IMG/VR virus record: IMGVR_UViG_3300013123_000008
Coordinates: 1 to 52,904 of that record
DNA length: 52,904 nt
Strand: one strand, 5' to 3'
From: a virus
A program made the position numbers and the translations under genes. Of the stretch, positions 8,875 through 18,078 are shown piece by piece (within the stretch, counting starts at the first letter, position 1; each line of letters starts with the position of its first letter). The notes beneath the pieces were generated by a model. That model was not told where the DNA came from. It ran no database searches and saw only the letters and a program-made list of their open reading frames with translations.

Positions 8875-10725
8875 TTGATACTCTCTAGTAAAATTTTATC
8901 AGATGTTACTATTCATATGAAATATGCTAGGTTTTTACCGGAAAAAAAACGAAGAGAAAACTGGGAAGAAATAGTTACTAGAAATAAAGAAATGCATATC
9001 AAAAAATTTCCTCAATTAAAAGATGAAATTGATTCTGCTTATAAGTTTGTATATGATAAAAAAGTTTTACCTTCAATGCGCAGTCTACAATTTGCAGGTA
9101 AATCAATTGAAATGAGTCCTAATAGAATATATAACTGTGGATTCGCTCCAGCAGATAATTGGCATATATTCCATGAAACAATGTTTTTATTATTAGGTGG
9201 GTCAGGATTAGGTTATTCAGTTCAAAAACACCATGTTAAAAAATTACCTGAAATTAAAAAGGTAGGAAAACTTAGAAGATATTTAATAGGTGATTCTATT
9301 GAAGGATGGGCAGACGCTGTTAAAGTTTTATTGAAAGCATATATGTTTGGTGATTTTATGCCTAAATATGATTTTAGTGATATTAGACAAAAGGGTGCTC
9401 AACTTATAACAAGTGGTGGTAAAGCTCCAGGTCCTCAACCTTTATCAGATTGTTTGCACAATATTAAAAAGATTTTAGATACAGTTCCTGTTGGAGAAAA
9501 ATTACGTCCAATTCAAGTTCATGACATCATTTGCTTTATTGCAGATGCTGTTTTATCGGGTGGAATTAGACGTGCAGCATTAATTTGTTTATTTAGTTAT
9601 GATGATGATGAAATGTTAGCATCTAAATTCAATAATTGGTGGGAATTAAATCCACAACGTGCTAGAGCTAATAACAGTATTGTAATGTTACGACACAGAG
9701 TTAAAGAAGAAGACTTTTTTAATATATGGAAAAAAGTTGAATTGTCAAAGAGTGGTGAACCAGGTATATTCTTCAGTAATGATAAAGAATGGGGAACAAA
9801 TCCATGCGCAGAAATTGCATTAAGACCAAATCAGTTTTGTAACTTATGTGAAATAAATGCAAATGATATTACAGATCAAAATGACTTCAATACTCGCGCA
9901 AAAACTGCAGCTTTTATTGGTACACTTCAAGCTAGTTATACTGATTTTCATTACTTGAGAGATATATGGAAAGAAACTACTGAAAAAGAGGCCCTTATTG
10001 GTGTAGGAATAACTGGAATAGCAAGTGGAAAATTACAAAATTTAAATTTAATAGAAGCAAGTAAAGCGGTCATAGAAGAAAATAAAAGAGTATGTAAATT
10101 AATAGGTATTAATCCTGCAGCTAGAACAACTACAGTTAAACCAAGTGGTACGACTTCGTTGGTACTATGTACTGCTAGTGGTATACATGCTTGGCACGAT
10201 TACTTCTTTATTAGAAGAATACGTGTTGGAAAAAACGAAGCAATATATAGATATTTATCAAAGAAACATCCTGAATTAATAGAAGATGATTATTTTAAAC
10301 CTAAAGCACAAGCAATTATAAGTGTTCCACAACGCGCACCTGAAAATTCAATTATGCGAAATGAAGATGTGATGCATTTATTAGAAAGAACTAAAAGATA
10401 TAATTTGGAATGGATTAGAACCGGTCATATTAAGGGTTCAAATTCTCATAATGTAAGTGTAACGGTATCTATTAAAGATAACGAATGGGATAAAGTTGGA
10501 AAATGGATGTGGGACAATAGAAATAATTATACAGGTATAAGTGTATTAAATTATGATGGTGGTTCATATGTACAGGCACCATTTGAAAGTATTACAGAAG
10601 AAAAATTCAATGAAATGATGTTGACTCTTAAAGATGTAGATGTTAATAAGATAGTTGAAGTTGATGATAACACAAATTTACGTGGTGAAGTAGCATGCGC
10701 AGGAAATTCATGTGAAATAATTTAA
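8875..10725 (+). CDS. nrdJ: Class II (adenosylcobalamin) ribonucleotide reductase
   Basis: The enzyme reduces ribonucleotides to deoxyribonucleotides using coenzyme B12, with no oxygen requirement and no small subunit. NPCAEIALRPNQFCNLCEIN contains the active-site Cys and substrate-binding residues. VKPSGTTSLVLCTASGIHAW is the conserved phosphate-binding and barrel region. The C-terminus ends CAGNSCEII, the re-reduction cysteine pair. At 616 aa it fits the compact monomeric class II group. The start is TTG at 8875, placed 6 nt after AGGAG; no better ATG lies near. It supplies dNTPs for the adjacent replisome and, with gp42-like and Dut proteins, shapes the modified nucleotide pool. Confidence 0.88.
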   Translation: MILSSKILSDVTIHMKYARFLPEKKRRENWEEIVTRNKEMHIKKFPQLKDEIDSAYKFVYDKKVLPSMRSLQFAGKSIEMSPNRIYNCGFAPADNWHIFHETMFLLLGGSGLGYSVQKHHVKKLPEIKKVGKLRRYLIGDSIEGWADAVKVLLKAYMFGDFMPKYDFSDIRQKGAQLITSGGKAPGPQPLSDCLHNIKKILDTVPVGEKLRPIQVHDIICFIADAVLSGGIRRAALICLFSYDDDEMLASKFNNWWELNPQRARANNSIVMLRHRVKEEDFFNIWKKVELSKSGEPGIFFSNDKEWGTNPCAEIALRPNQFCNLCEINANDITDQNDFNTRAKTAAFIGTLQASYTDFHYLRDIWKETTEKEALIGVGITGIASGKLQNLNLIEASKAVIEENKRVCKLIGINPAARTTTVKPSGTTSLVLCTASGIHAWHDYFFIRRIRVGKNEAIYRYLSKKHPELIEDDYFKPKAQAIISVPQRAPENSIMRNEDVMHLLERTKRYNLEWIRTGHIKGSNSHNVSVTVSIKDNEWDKVGKWMWDNRNNYTGISVLNYDGGSYVQAPFESITEEKFNEMMLTLKDVDVNKIVEVDDNTNLRGEVACAGNSCEII

Positions 10726-10741
10726 TAAAATTTTATATTTT

Positions 10742-10772
10742 ACATATTTATAATTAAGTTTAATAATTTATA
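10742..10772 (+). promoter_or_regulatory. Family-B promoter-like element before 10785
   Basis: ATATTTATAATTAAGTTTAA (10744-10763) is nearly identical to the element before gene 41. The gap also holds a CGGAG ribosome site just before ATG 10785. Confidence 0.55.
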
Positions 10773-10784
10773 ACGGAGAAAGAA

Positions 10785-11333
10785 ATGTTTATAGAAGCTT
10801 TTGATAAATACTATGGTTCACTAACTAAGAAAAAAACTCTTAAAGAAGCTGAACATTTTTCTAAAGGTGGTCCATTAAAGTCTAAAAATACAAAAACATT
10901 TTATCATTGGACGTTTGACGAAAAGCCAGCAATTTTTGATGTAGATTTTAATTATAAAATTATATTTAATCCTAATGCAATTAAAGTTGATTATCCATCT
11001 GACTTGAGCACTAAGGAAATAGATTTTGATACATTTCAGTTTCATGTATTAAGAAAATATTTTATGGAGAAACAAGTATTAAATAAGGCCAAGGCTATTT
11101 CTCTTCCCGGGTTTGAAGCGATTTATGCTATATTCGGTACAGATTCGGATATTAAAACCTTAAATCCAAATAAAAAACTTAAATACCAATTTTCACATTC
11201 AATTACGATTCGTGCAACAGATAAAACTAAAATTTATAAAAAATCTGACATTGAAAAAGTAGCTCAAGAATTTGTTAATAAGGCCGAAGAAACTATTTTT
11301 AATAGTAATGATTATTTCAAAATAACCAAATAG
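10785..11333 (+). CDS. Unrecognised 182-aa protein
   Basis: The family is not recognised. The N-terminus MFIEAFDKYYGSLTKK is amphipathic and Lys-rich, similar in style to the helical N-termini of other small phage proteins in this window. The rest is a mixed alpha/beta sequence with no Cys cluster, membrane segment or nucleotide-binding motif. A strong CGGAGAAAG ribosome site precedes the ATG and a promoter-like element lies in the upstream gap, so the gene is probably well expressed with the next 80-aa gene. Confidence 0.7.
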   Translation: MFIEAFDKYYGSLTKKKTLKEAEHFSKGGPLKSKNTKTFYHWTFDEKPAIFDVDFNYKIIFNPNAIKVDYPSDLSTKEIDFDTFQFHVLRKYFMEKQVLNKAKAISLPGFEAIYAIFGTDSDIKTLNPNKKLKYQFSHSITIRATDKTKIYKKSDIEKVAQEFVNKAEETIFNSNDYFKITK

Positions 11334-11336
11334 GAA

Positions 11337-11579
11337 ATGATAATGAAAATGAAAAACTTATTGCTGATTAAAGAATCTAAAGTTGGAGATTACTTATTAG
11401 AAATTCAAGATTTATTGAATGACATTAATGAATATAAAACTAAGATGTATGACCTAATTAAAGAATTAGATACAAAGTTAAAGGTCTCTAAAGAAACAAA
11501 TTTTGGAATAACTATTAAAAAAATTAAAATAGATTTAGATGCTGCTATAAATGCAGTAAAAAATAAATTTTTAAAATAA
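11337..11579 (+). CDS. Unrecognised 80-aa coiled protein
   Basis: A short, highly charged, probably all-helical protein (heptad-like Leu/Ile pattern through IQDLLNDINEYKTKMYDLIKELDTKL cut here into two helices). It starts 3 nt after the previous stop. ATG codons at 11337, 11343 and 11349 are all in frame; I kept the first because it follows AGG closely. No function can be assigned. Confidence 0.6.
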   Translation: MIMKMKNLLLIKESKVGDYLLEIQDLLNDINEYKTKMYDLIKELDTKLKVSKETNFGITIKKIKIDLDAAINAVKNKFLK

Positions 11580-11580
11580 A

Positions 11581-11619
11581 CTATTTACTTTAACATAAAT
11601 TAATATTAAATTTACACTA
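11581..11619 (+). promoter_or_regulatory. Family-A promoter-like element before the DinG-like helicase
   Basis: CTATTTA (11581-11587), an 18-nt spacer, then TTAAATTTACACTA (11606-11619). The same two boxes at the same spacing occur at 43610, 48789 and 52158. It lies in a 62-nt gap, 22 nt before the next start codon. Confidence 0.5.
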
Positions 11620-11641
11620 TATAATAAAAGTTACAAAATAA

Positions 11642-13237
11642 ATGCAAATTCAAACGTCTGATTGGATAAAATATTTTCCACACAAATTGCCTCGACCTAT
11701 ACAAGTCGAGGCAATTAATTTTGCACTAAATTCATTCATAAATTCCAATAAGAAATATGTAATACTTGAAGCTCCAGTTGGTACTGGAAAATCGGCAATT
11801 GCAATTACACTTGCGAAATATTTTGAAGAAAATGTGTATTCCCCTGGTCAAAAATCTACATGGCTATTAACTACTCAGAAAATATTACAACAACAATATA
11901 AAGAAGAATTTCAATGGCTGGCTAATATATGGTCTAAAACTAATTATGAGTGTGTTACGAAAATTGGAGTATCATGCCAACTTGGGTCATGGATAAACAA
12001 AATTTTCAAAAGCACATATTGTGATTGTATTTATGTTAAAGATAGAAATGCATTTATTGAAAGTGAAGTATCGGTTACTAATATTCAATTCTTTTTAAAC
12101 CATGCCGAATACGCATCCGCGAATATTCAAAATAGAAAACTTTTAGTTATCGATGAAGCACATAATATTGAAAATAATATTACAGATTTTGTTTCTGTAA
12201 CTCTAGATAAATATATTATTACTTATTACGGATTAAACTGGATTGGTTATAATAGAACACTGCCTTATGTAGTAAATTGGTGTAAAGAAGTTTTATTACC
12301 TAAATTAGAACAAGTTAAAATTTCATTAGATATTAAAATAAAAAATATTGATAAAACTACTTTACTTAGTAGTGGTGAAGGAAAAACAATATTAAAACAA
12401 TTAGATGAAATTGATAGATATATACGTCAATTATATAGATGTATTAAATTATTTGTACCAAGTGAATGGGTTATGAGTAATGTTGAAGCAGAAAATAAAA
12501 TAATTATTAAACCATTATTTGCATCTAAATTTACACATGACCAATTATTTAGAACTGCAGATAAAATATTATTAATGAGTGGTACTATTTTAGATAAGAA
12601 TACATATTGTAAAAATATTGGTATTACACCATCAGATGTTGATTTTATATCTTTACCATCTCCATTTAAAGTTGAAAATAGGAGAATTTTTGTTATTAAG
12701 AGTGGGGCAATGACGTATAAAGAAATTGATAAATCATTACCTAACGTAACACGCGCTATTAAACAACTTGTCGAAAAAGAACATGCAAACCAAAAGGGGA
12801 TCATACATTGTAATTCTTATAAAATAGTAAATTATATTAACAAGAATTTTAAAAATAATAGAATTTTAAGTCATGATTCTTCTAATAGGATGGAAATGTA
12901 TAACATACATAAAAGTAGTCCAAAGCCTACTGTATTACTTTCTCCTTCATTAACCGAAGGTATTGACTTAGTAGATGAACTTTCGCGTTTTCAAATTATA
13001 GTAAAAGTTCCATATCCATATTTAGGGGACAATTATGTTAAAGAAAAAATGGAAAGAGTAGAAGGATGGTATGCATGGGAAACAGCAAAGACAATTATTC
13101 AAGCATACGGAAGATCTATTAGAAACGAAGATGATTTCAGTACAACATATATTTTAGATAGTAATTTTGAATATTTCTATAATAAAAATAATTATCTATT
13201 CCCGAAGTGGTTCAAAGATGCACTCTGTTTTATTTAA
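11642..13237 (+). CDS. DinG/XPD-type superfamily 2 DNA helicase
   Basis: An ATP-dependent 5'-3' DNA helicase of the Rad3/XPD/DinG family. Motif I is LEAPVGTGKSAIAI (about residues 43-56), motif II is VIDEAHNIENN, and later motifs are LMSGTILDKN, LSPSLTEGIDL and IIQAYGRSIRNEDD. Cysteines at CVTKIGVSCQ and YCDCIY lie between motifs Ia and II, where family members bind a 4Fe-4S cluster, so a cluster is plausible. Length 531 aa. It takes the place that Dda or UvsW-type helicases occupy in T4. The start ATG 11642 follows a family-A promoter-like element; the ribosome site is weak. Confidence 0.87.
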   Translation: MQIQTSDWIKYFPHKLPRPIQVEAINFALNSFINSNKKYVILEAPVGTGKSAIAITLAKYFEENVYSPGQKSTWLLTTQKILQQQYKEEFQWLANIWSKTNYECVTKIGVSCQLGSWINKIFKSTYCDCIYVKDRNAFIESEVSVTNIQFFLNHAEYASANIQNRKLLVIDEAHNIENNITDFVSVTLDKYIITYYGLNWIGYNRTLPYVVNWCKEVLLPKLEQVKISLDIKIKNIDKTTLLSSGEGKTILKQLDEIDRYIRQLYRCIKLFVPSEWVMSNVEAENKIIIKPLFASKFTHDQLFRTADKILLMSGTILDKNTYCKNIGITPSDVDFISLPSPFKVENRRIFVIKSGAMTYKEIDKSLPNVTRAIKQLVEKEHANQKGIIHCNSYKIVNYINKNFKNNRILSHDSSNRMEMYNIHKSSPKPTVLLSPSLTEGIDLVDELSRFQIIVKVPYPYLGDNYVKEKMERVEGWYAWETAKTIIQAYGRSIRNEDDFSTTYILDSNFEYFYNKNNYLFPKWFKDALCFI

Positions 13238-13287
13238 ACTATAGAAATTACTTTATTATTTATATACAACATTAAAAGGTTACAACT

Positions 13288-15837
13288 ATTTACACATCGA
13301 TATATTATGACCGTAATAAGAATCGCATCCATTTGTGGGATGATAAATTAGGATATAAAAATATTCCATATCGGAAGTATGCGTATATTTCAGATCCAGA
13401 TGGAAATTATTCTACTATATTTGGAAATACAGTATCTAGAATTACATCTTGGACTGATGATATGAAATCTCAGTTATGGGAATCAGATGTTTCTCCTGAA
13501 AATAGAACTTTAATAGATTTGTATTACAATTTTCCAGATAATGAATACCCTGAAAATAGAGTAATGACATTAGATATTGAAATTGAAACAAAACACGGTT
13601 TTGAAAATATGCATCTTGCACAAGATGTAGTAAATGCAATTTCAATTCACGATAGTCAAACAAATAAATACCATGCATTTATATTAGATTATGATGGGTC
13701 AATTGACACAAGCAAAATTTCTGAAAATAAAGATATTCATATTAATTTTTATAATAATGAAAAAGATCTATTATGTGATTGGTTAGATACTTTTGTATCA
13801 CTTAGACCCACAATTATTACTGGATGGAATATAGAATTCTTTGATATACCATATTTGGTCAGAAGAATTAGTAAACTTTTAGGTTCAGAATGGTTGAATA
13901 AATTATCACCAATTGGAATAATTAGATACTCAGAATTTAAAGAAAGATTTATAATAGCTGGGTTAAATACATTAGATTATTTATCTTTATATAAAAAGTT
14001 TACATTTTCAGAACAAGCAAATTATAGATTAGATTCAATAGCTAAAAACGAATTAGGTTATGGTAAAATTGAATTTGACGGAACATTAGAAACATTATAT
14101 CGAGATGATATTAATAAATTTTTGGAATATAATATTAATGATGTTAAGTTAGTTGTTGAAATTGATAATAAAAAGAAACTTATAGATTTAGCAATTGGTC
14201 TTTCTCATAAAGGAAAAATACCATATGAAGATGTTTTTTATCCATCTAAATATTTAGAAGGAGCAATATTAAGTTTTCTTAAAAAGGACAATTTAGTTGT
14301 TCCTAATAAACCACAGAAAGGTCAAACACTTCGTAAATTTGAAGGTGCATATGTTAAACGACCAATACCTGGATTATATGATTGGGTATTTGATTTAGAT
14401 TTAACATCTCTATATCCTTCAATAATTATGTCATTAAATATATCACCTGAAACTAAATTAGGTAAAGTAGTAAACTGGAATGAACTTGATTTTCATAGTA
14501 AAAAAGAACGTAAATGGACTGTTTCTGCTACACGGGCCGATGCATCATCTGATATAGAATTAAATACAGATGGATTAGTAGAATTATTAACTGATTCGAA
14601 ATGTTCAATTTCATCTAACGGAATTATTTATAAACCACATTCTGAATACGGTGTTATTCCTAGTATTTTATCAAAATGGTTCGACGAAAGAGTTGAATAT
14701 AAAAACCTAATGAAAAAATACGGTAAGTCTAATAATAAAGAAAAATATGACTTTTATGATAAATTACAAAATATCCAAAAGGTATTGTTAAATTCATTAT
14801 ATGGAGTACTAGGATTACCTGTATTTAGATTCTATGATTTAGATAATGCTACTGCAGTTACACTTACAGGCCAGACTATAATTAAATCTTCTGCAGCTAA
14901 GGTTAATGAATATTATAAAAATATATTGAGTACTAATGAAGATCATGTAGTATATATAGATACTGATTCTGTATTTGTTAGTGCTAAGCCATTATTAGAT
15001 AAATTATATCCAGATGCAGACCCAACAGATACAAAGAAAACTATTACAAATGTGGCCGAAATAGTTAATAATGTTCAAAAATATATAAATGATAGTTATG
15101 ATTTATTAGCTACTGACCAGTTATTTATAACATCAGGTAAACATAGGTTTCAAATTAAACAAGAATTAATATGTTTATCAGGGTTATGGACAGCTAAAAA
15201 ACGATATGCATTATTCGTTTTAAGTAGAGAAGGTATATTAATTAATAAATTAAAAGTAACTGGATTAGATACAGTTAGATCTTCTTTCCCACCGGCATTT
15301 GCTGGATTTATGGAAAAGACAATTAAGAATATTTTAGAAAAAATTCCTAAGGAACAAATTGACGCTGAAATATTATCTTTAGAAGATAATCTTATTAATA
15401 TTGAAGTAAGTAAAATATGTAAAAATACTTCTATAAGTGATATTACAAAATATTCTTCTTCATCGACAGATTTATTCTATAATGAAAGAATATTTAGTCC
15501 AATTAAAAAGGGTACACCTGCACATGTAAAAGCTGCTATAGCTTATAATGATTTAATTAGACATTATAATTTAGAAACAAAATATAATTTTATTAGAAAT
15601 AAAGATAAAGTTAAATGGTGTTATCTTAGAAAAAATAGGCTTGGGTTAGATAAAATAGCATTTAAAGGATTCAATGATCCACCTGAAATCATAAAGTTCA
15701 TTGATCAATATATAGATAAGCAAGCTATGTATGAATGTGAATTGAAATCAAAATTAGAAAATATTTTTGAAGCAATGAATTGGAAATTTCCAAATAAAAT
15801 GCAAGTCAAAGCAAGTAGATTTTTTAATATAAATTAA
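13288..15837 (+). CDS. 43: Family B DNA polymerase, gp43-like
   Basis: This is the replicative polymerase with 3'-5' proofreading. Exonuclease motifs are LDIEIETKHG, GWNIEFFDIPYL and YNINDVKLV. Polymerase motifs are DLTSLYPSII, LLNSLYGVLG and YIDTDSVFV. The nearest ordinary start (TTG 13333) would cut off IYTSIYYDRNKNRIHL, which matches the first beta strands of phage B-family polymerases. The frame is open back to 13276. I therefore place the start at ATT 13288, 8 nt after AAAAGG (13274-13279), giving about 849 aa. ATT starts are rare but known (E. coli infC). The exact start is inferred; the gene identity is not in doubt. Confidence 0.93.
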   Translation: MYTSIYYDRNKNRIHLWDDKLGYKNIPYRKYAYISDPDGNYSTIFGNTVSRITSWTDDMKSQLWESDVSPENRTLIDLYYNFPDNEYPENRVMTLDIEIETKHGFENMHLAQDVVNAISIHDSQTNKYHAFILDYDGSIDTSKISENKDIHINFYNNEKDLLCDWLDTFVSLRPTIITGWNIEFFDIPYLVRRISKLLGSEWLNKLSPIGIIRYSEFKERFIIAGLNTLDYLSLYKKFTFSEQANYRLDSIAKNELGYGKIEFDGTLETLYRDDINKFLEYNINDVKLVVEIDNKKKLIDLAIGLSHKGKIPYEDVFYPSKYLEGAILSFLKKDNLVVPNKPQKGQTLRKFEGAYVKRPIPGLYDWVFDLDLTSLYPSIIMSLNISPETKLGKVVNWNELDFHSKKERKWTVSATRADASSDIELNTDGLVELLTDSKCSISSNGIIYKPHSEYGVIPSILSKWFDERVEYKNLMKKYGKSNNKEKYDFYDKLQNIQKVLLNSLYGVLGLPVFRFYDLDNATAVTLTGQTIIKSSAAKVNEYYKNILSTNEDHVVYIDTDSVFVSAKPLLDKLYPDADPTDTKKTITNVAEIVNNVQKYINDSYDLLATDQLFITSGKHRFQIKQELICLSGLWTAKKRYALFVLSREGILINKLKVTGLDTVRSSFPPAFAGFMEKTIKNILEKIPKEQIDAEILSLEDNLINIEVSKICKNTSISDITKYSSSSTDLFYNERIFSPIKKGTPAHVKAAIAYNDLIRHYNLETKYNFIRNKDKVKWCYLRKNRLGLDKIAFKGFNDPPEIIKFIDQYIDKQAMYECELKSKLENIFEAMNWKFPNKMQVKASRFFNIN

Positions 15838-15847
15838 TAGGAACACA

Positions 15848-16609
15848 ATGTCAAAAATAAAAAAATCAGATTTTATTTCACTTATAAAGAAATATAATCT
15901 TAATTCAACAATTGAATCTGCAATTATTAATATCGATAATAATATGATGACTACTAATTTTATCTTAGATGATTATTCATTGAAAGGTAGAATAGTAAAT
16001 AAAGATTTTCAATATGATAATTCAAATTTTGCAATTACAGATACTTCTCAATTATTAAAAGTATTGACTATTTTAGATGAAGATGTTGAATTTAGTTTAA
16101 AAAAATCTGGTGATAGATGTAAAATTTTAGAATTAAATGATGAAAAAGTTTTACTTAAAATTGTTCTTGCAGATCCGGCATTAGTAAACTCAGTAGATCC
16201 AAACGTAAATAAACCAAACAATAATTTTATTAAATTAAATTTAACATCTGATATTTTATCTAAAATCAGTAAGTGTGTTGCATCATTAAATAAATGTGAA
16301 AAATTTAGTATTACAACAGATTCACTGGAAGGTAAAGTTATATTATCATTTAAAGAAAATTCTACAATAGGTTCAGTATACTCTAATTCTATAGATGATA
16401 ATACAGTTGCCTTTTCTTTTAATGTTCCAGACGTGGACATAGATATTAGTGCTATTGAATTTTTTTCTAATACACTTAAAAATATTATAGATGCAAATAG
16501 AGAATATGATTCATGTGATGTAATTATTTATAACGTAGGTCTTATGAGTTTAAAATTTAGTAACACTTTAACAGATGCAGACTATTATTTAGTAGCATTG
16601 AGTAATTAA
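15848..16609 (+). CDS. 45: Sliding clamp, gp45-like
   Basis: A DNA polymerase processivity clamp, 253 aa (T4 gp45 is 228 aa). It begins MSKIKKSDFISLIKKY and contains LADPALVNSVD-type and VLSFKENSTIGSV-type strands consistent with the clamp fold. It ends with a strand pair (LKFSNTLTDADYYLVALSN), as clamps do. The call rests partly on position: it lies 10 nt after the polymerase and 1 nt before the clamp loader ATPase. In T4-type clusters the clamp may also tie late transcription to replication, but no late sigma factor is visible here. Confidence 0.82.
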   Translation: MSKIKKSDFISLIKKYNLNSTIESAIINIDNNMMTTNFILDDYSLKGRIVNKDFQYDNSNFAITDTSQLLKVLTILDEDVEFSLKKSGDRCKILELNDEKVLLKIVLADPALVNSVDPNVNKPNNNFIKLNLTSDILSKISKCVASLNKCEKFSITTDSLEGKVILSFKENSTIGSVYSNSIDDNTVAFSFNVPDVDIDISAIEFFSNTLKNIIDANREYDSCDVIIYNVGLMSLKFSNTLTDADYYLVALSN

Positions 16610-16610
16610 T

Positions 16611-17525
16611 ATGACAAAAGAAAATACATTATTCGTAGAAAAATATAGACCACATACATTAGAAGATTTTGTTGGTAATGAAAATGTAATTAAACTGTTA
16701 TTTAATTATATTAAATCAAAAGATATTCCTCATCTGTTGTTATATGGTGGTCCAGGTACAGGAAAAACAACTGCAGCTAAATTATTAGTTGAACAAATTG
16801 GGTGTGATTATTTATATATAAATGCTTCTGATGAAAATGATGTTGAGACTGTTAGAACTAAAGTAAAACGATTTGCAATGTCAATGTCAGAATCTCATAT
16901 TAAAATTGTCATTTTAGATGAAGCAGATTATTTATCTTTAAGTTCACAAGCAGCTCTTAGAAATTTAATGGAATCAACTTCGGTTAATACTAGATTTATT
17001 CTTACTGCAAATTACCAAAATAGAATAATTGAACCATTAAGATCTAGATGTGTAATGTTAGAACTTAGACCATTATCTAAACCTTTAGTAATGGCCAGAT
17101 TAGATACAATATTAAAATTGGAATCAATATCATATAATCCTGAAGATTTGGTTCCTATAATTAATTCTCATTTTCCAGATTTGAGAAGAATTATAAATGA
17201 AGTACAAAAATGCACAATAGATAATAAATTGAATGTAGATGTTAATTTAATTATTGAATCAGATTATAGACTTAAAATATTAGATATATTAATATCTAAA
17301 TCTCCTATGAAAGATAAGTTTGAAAAAATCAGAAAACTTGTATTAAATAATCAAGTAAAAGAATTTAATGATATATACAGACTGTTATATGATAATATTG
17401 ATAGTATAGTATCAGACGTCGGGGATGGTATATTAATTATATCAGATCAACAATACAGAGATGCTCTTGTGATAGATAAAGAAATTTGCTTTATGTCGTG
17501 TATTGTAAGGTTATTGGATATATAA
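16611..17525 (+). CDS. 44: Clamp loader ATPase subunit, gp44/RFC-like
   Basis: The AAA+ ATPase loads the clamp onto primer ends. It opens with the RFC signature VEKYRPHTLEDFVGNE. Walker A is GGPGTGKT (about 46-53), Walker B is VILDEADYL (DEAD about 103-106), sensor 1 is ILTANYQNRI, and the arginine finger is SRC (about 145-147). Length 304 aa is close to T4 gp44 (319 aa). It starts 1 nt after the clamp stop codon. A 9-codon ORF overlaps the stop (TAATG) and is probably meaningless. Confidence 0.93.
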   Translation: MTKENTLFVEKYRPHTLEDFVGNENVIKLLFNYIKSKDIPHLLLYGGPGTGKTTAAKLLVEQIGCDYLYINASDENDVETVRTKVKRFAMSMSESHIKIVILDEADYLSLSSQAALRNLMESTSVNTRFILTANYQNRIIEPLRSRCVMLELRPLSKPLVMARLDTILKLESISYNPEDLVPIINSHFPDLRRIINEVQKCTIDNKLNVDVNLIIESDYRLKILDILISKSPMKDKFEKIRKLVLNNQVKEFNDIYRLLYDNIDSIVSDVGDGILIISDQQYRDALVIDKEICFMSCIVRLLDI

Positions 17526-17562
17526 TGGAAATATATGATGATTTTAGCATATAAGAAAAATT

Positions 17563-17751
17563 ATGCCATTTTATGATTATAAATGTGATGATTGTAATTA
17601 TGTCATTGAAGTAGTTAAAAGTATTAAAGATGAATCTCCTGTCAATTGTAAAAAATGTAAAAAACAAATGAGAAAATTAATAACTAACGTTTCATTTAAA
17701 TTAAATGGAAGTGGTTGGTTTAAAGATGGATATTCAAAACCAAAAAAATAA
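17563..17751 (+). CDS. FmdB-type zinc ribbon protein
   Basis: A 62-aa protein beginning MPFYDYKCDDCNY with a second CKKCKKQMRK pair, giving one CxxC...CxxC zinc ribbon, and ending FKLNGSGWFKDGY. This layout, including the SGWF ending, is typical of the FmdB/zinc-ribbon regulatory protein family common in phages and bacteria. The partner is unknown. It sits between the clamp loader ATPase and a candidate anti-defence gene. Confidence 0.8.
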   Translation: MPFYDYKCDDCNYVIEVVKSIKDESPVNCKKCKKQMRKLITNVSFKLNGSGWFKDGYSKPKK

Positions 17752-17761
17752 AGGAACCAAT

Positions 17762-18070
17762 ATGAATGTAGTTACTCCTGGACATCTATATATTTTAGAG
17801 TCATTAGAAGATACTAATCCTCAATATCTACAATTTATTCAAAAAGAAAAAATAGAAGATAAATTTGTCACAATTAAAGATGGAACAACAAATGAAGAAG
17901 TATTAAAGGTAATGATTGATCGTCTTAAAACCCTTGATGAAAAATTACCAAGTAGAGAAAATGCAATAGTAATTACTAAATTAGAAGAAGCGTTGATGTG
18001 GGTTGAAAAGAGAAGTAATATTAGAAAAACACAAGGTGTATATGGTACACCACTTCCACATAAATCATAA
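17762..18070 (+). CDS. Acb2/Tad1-like hairpin protein (candidate anti-CBASS/anti-Thoeris sponge)
   Basis: This 102-aa protein has the pattern DGTTNEEVLKVMIDRLKTL...LPSRENAIVITKLEEALMW...KRSNIRKTQGVYG. The (P/C)RENAIxITKLEEALMW segment and the preceding DGTTNEEVL segment are, to my recollection, shared with a common phage family whose hairpin domain includes Acb2/Tad1-type proteins. Those bind the cyclic nucleotide signals of CBASS and Thoeris. The ATG at 17762 is chosen over an upstream in-frame start at 17705 because it follows AAGGA and clears the zinc-ribbon gene. It is embedded in the replisome operon. The family call is from memory of the motif; sponge activity is inference. Confidence 0.62.
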   Translation: MNVVTPGHLYILESLEDTNPQYLQFIQKEKIEDKFVTIKDGTTNEEVLKVMIDRLKTLDEKLPSRENAIVITKLEEALMWVEKRSNIRKTQGVYGTPLPHKS

Positions 18071-18078
18071 GGAATAAT

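Noticed and set aside
12427-12804. Minus-strand open frame of 125 codons within the helicase gene
   Set aside because: It lies wholly inside a gene with intact helicase motifs, has no ribosome site or family resemblance, and every recognisable gene reads on the plus strand.
13333-13335. TTG as the DNA polymerase start
   Set aside because: It would remove conserved N-terminal residues that are encoded in frame directly upstream after a ribosome site.
17526-17562. Nine-codon ORF overlapping the gp44 stop
   Set aside because: Too short and without a conserved feature; it probably arises from the TAATG context alone.
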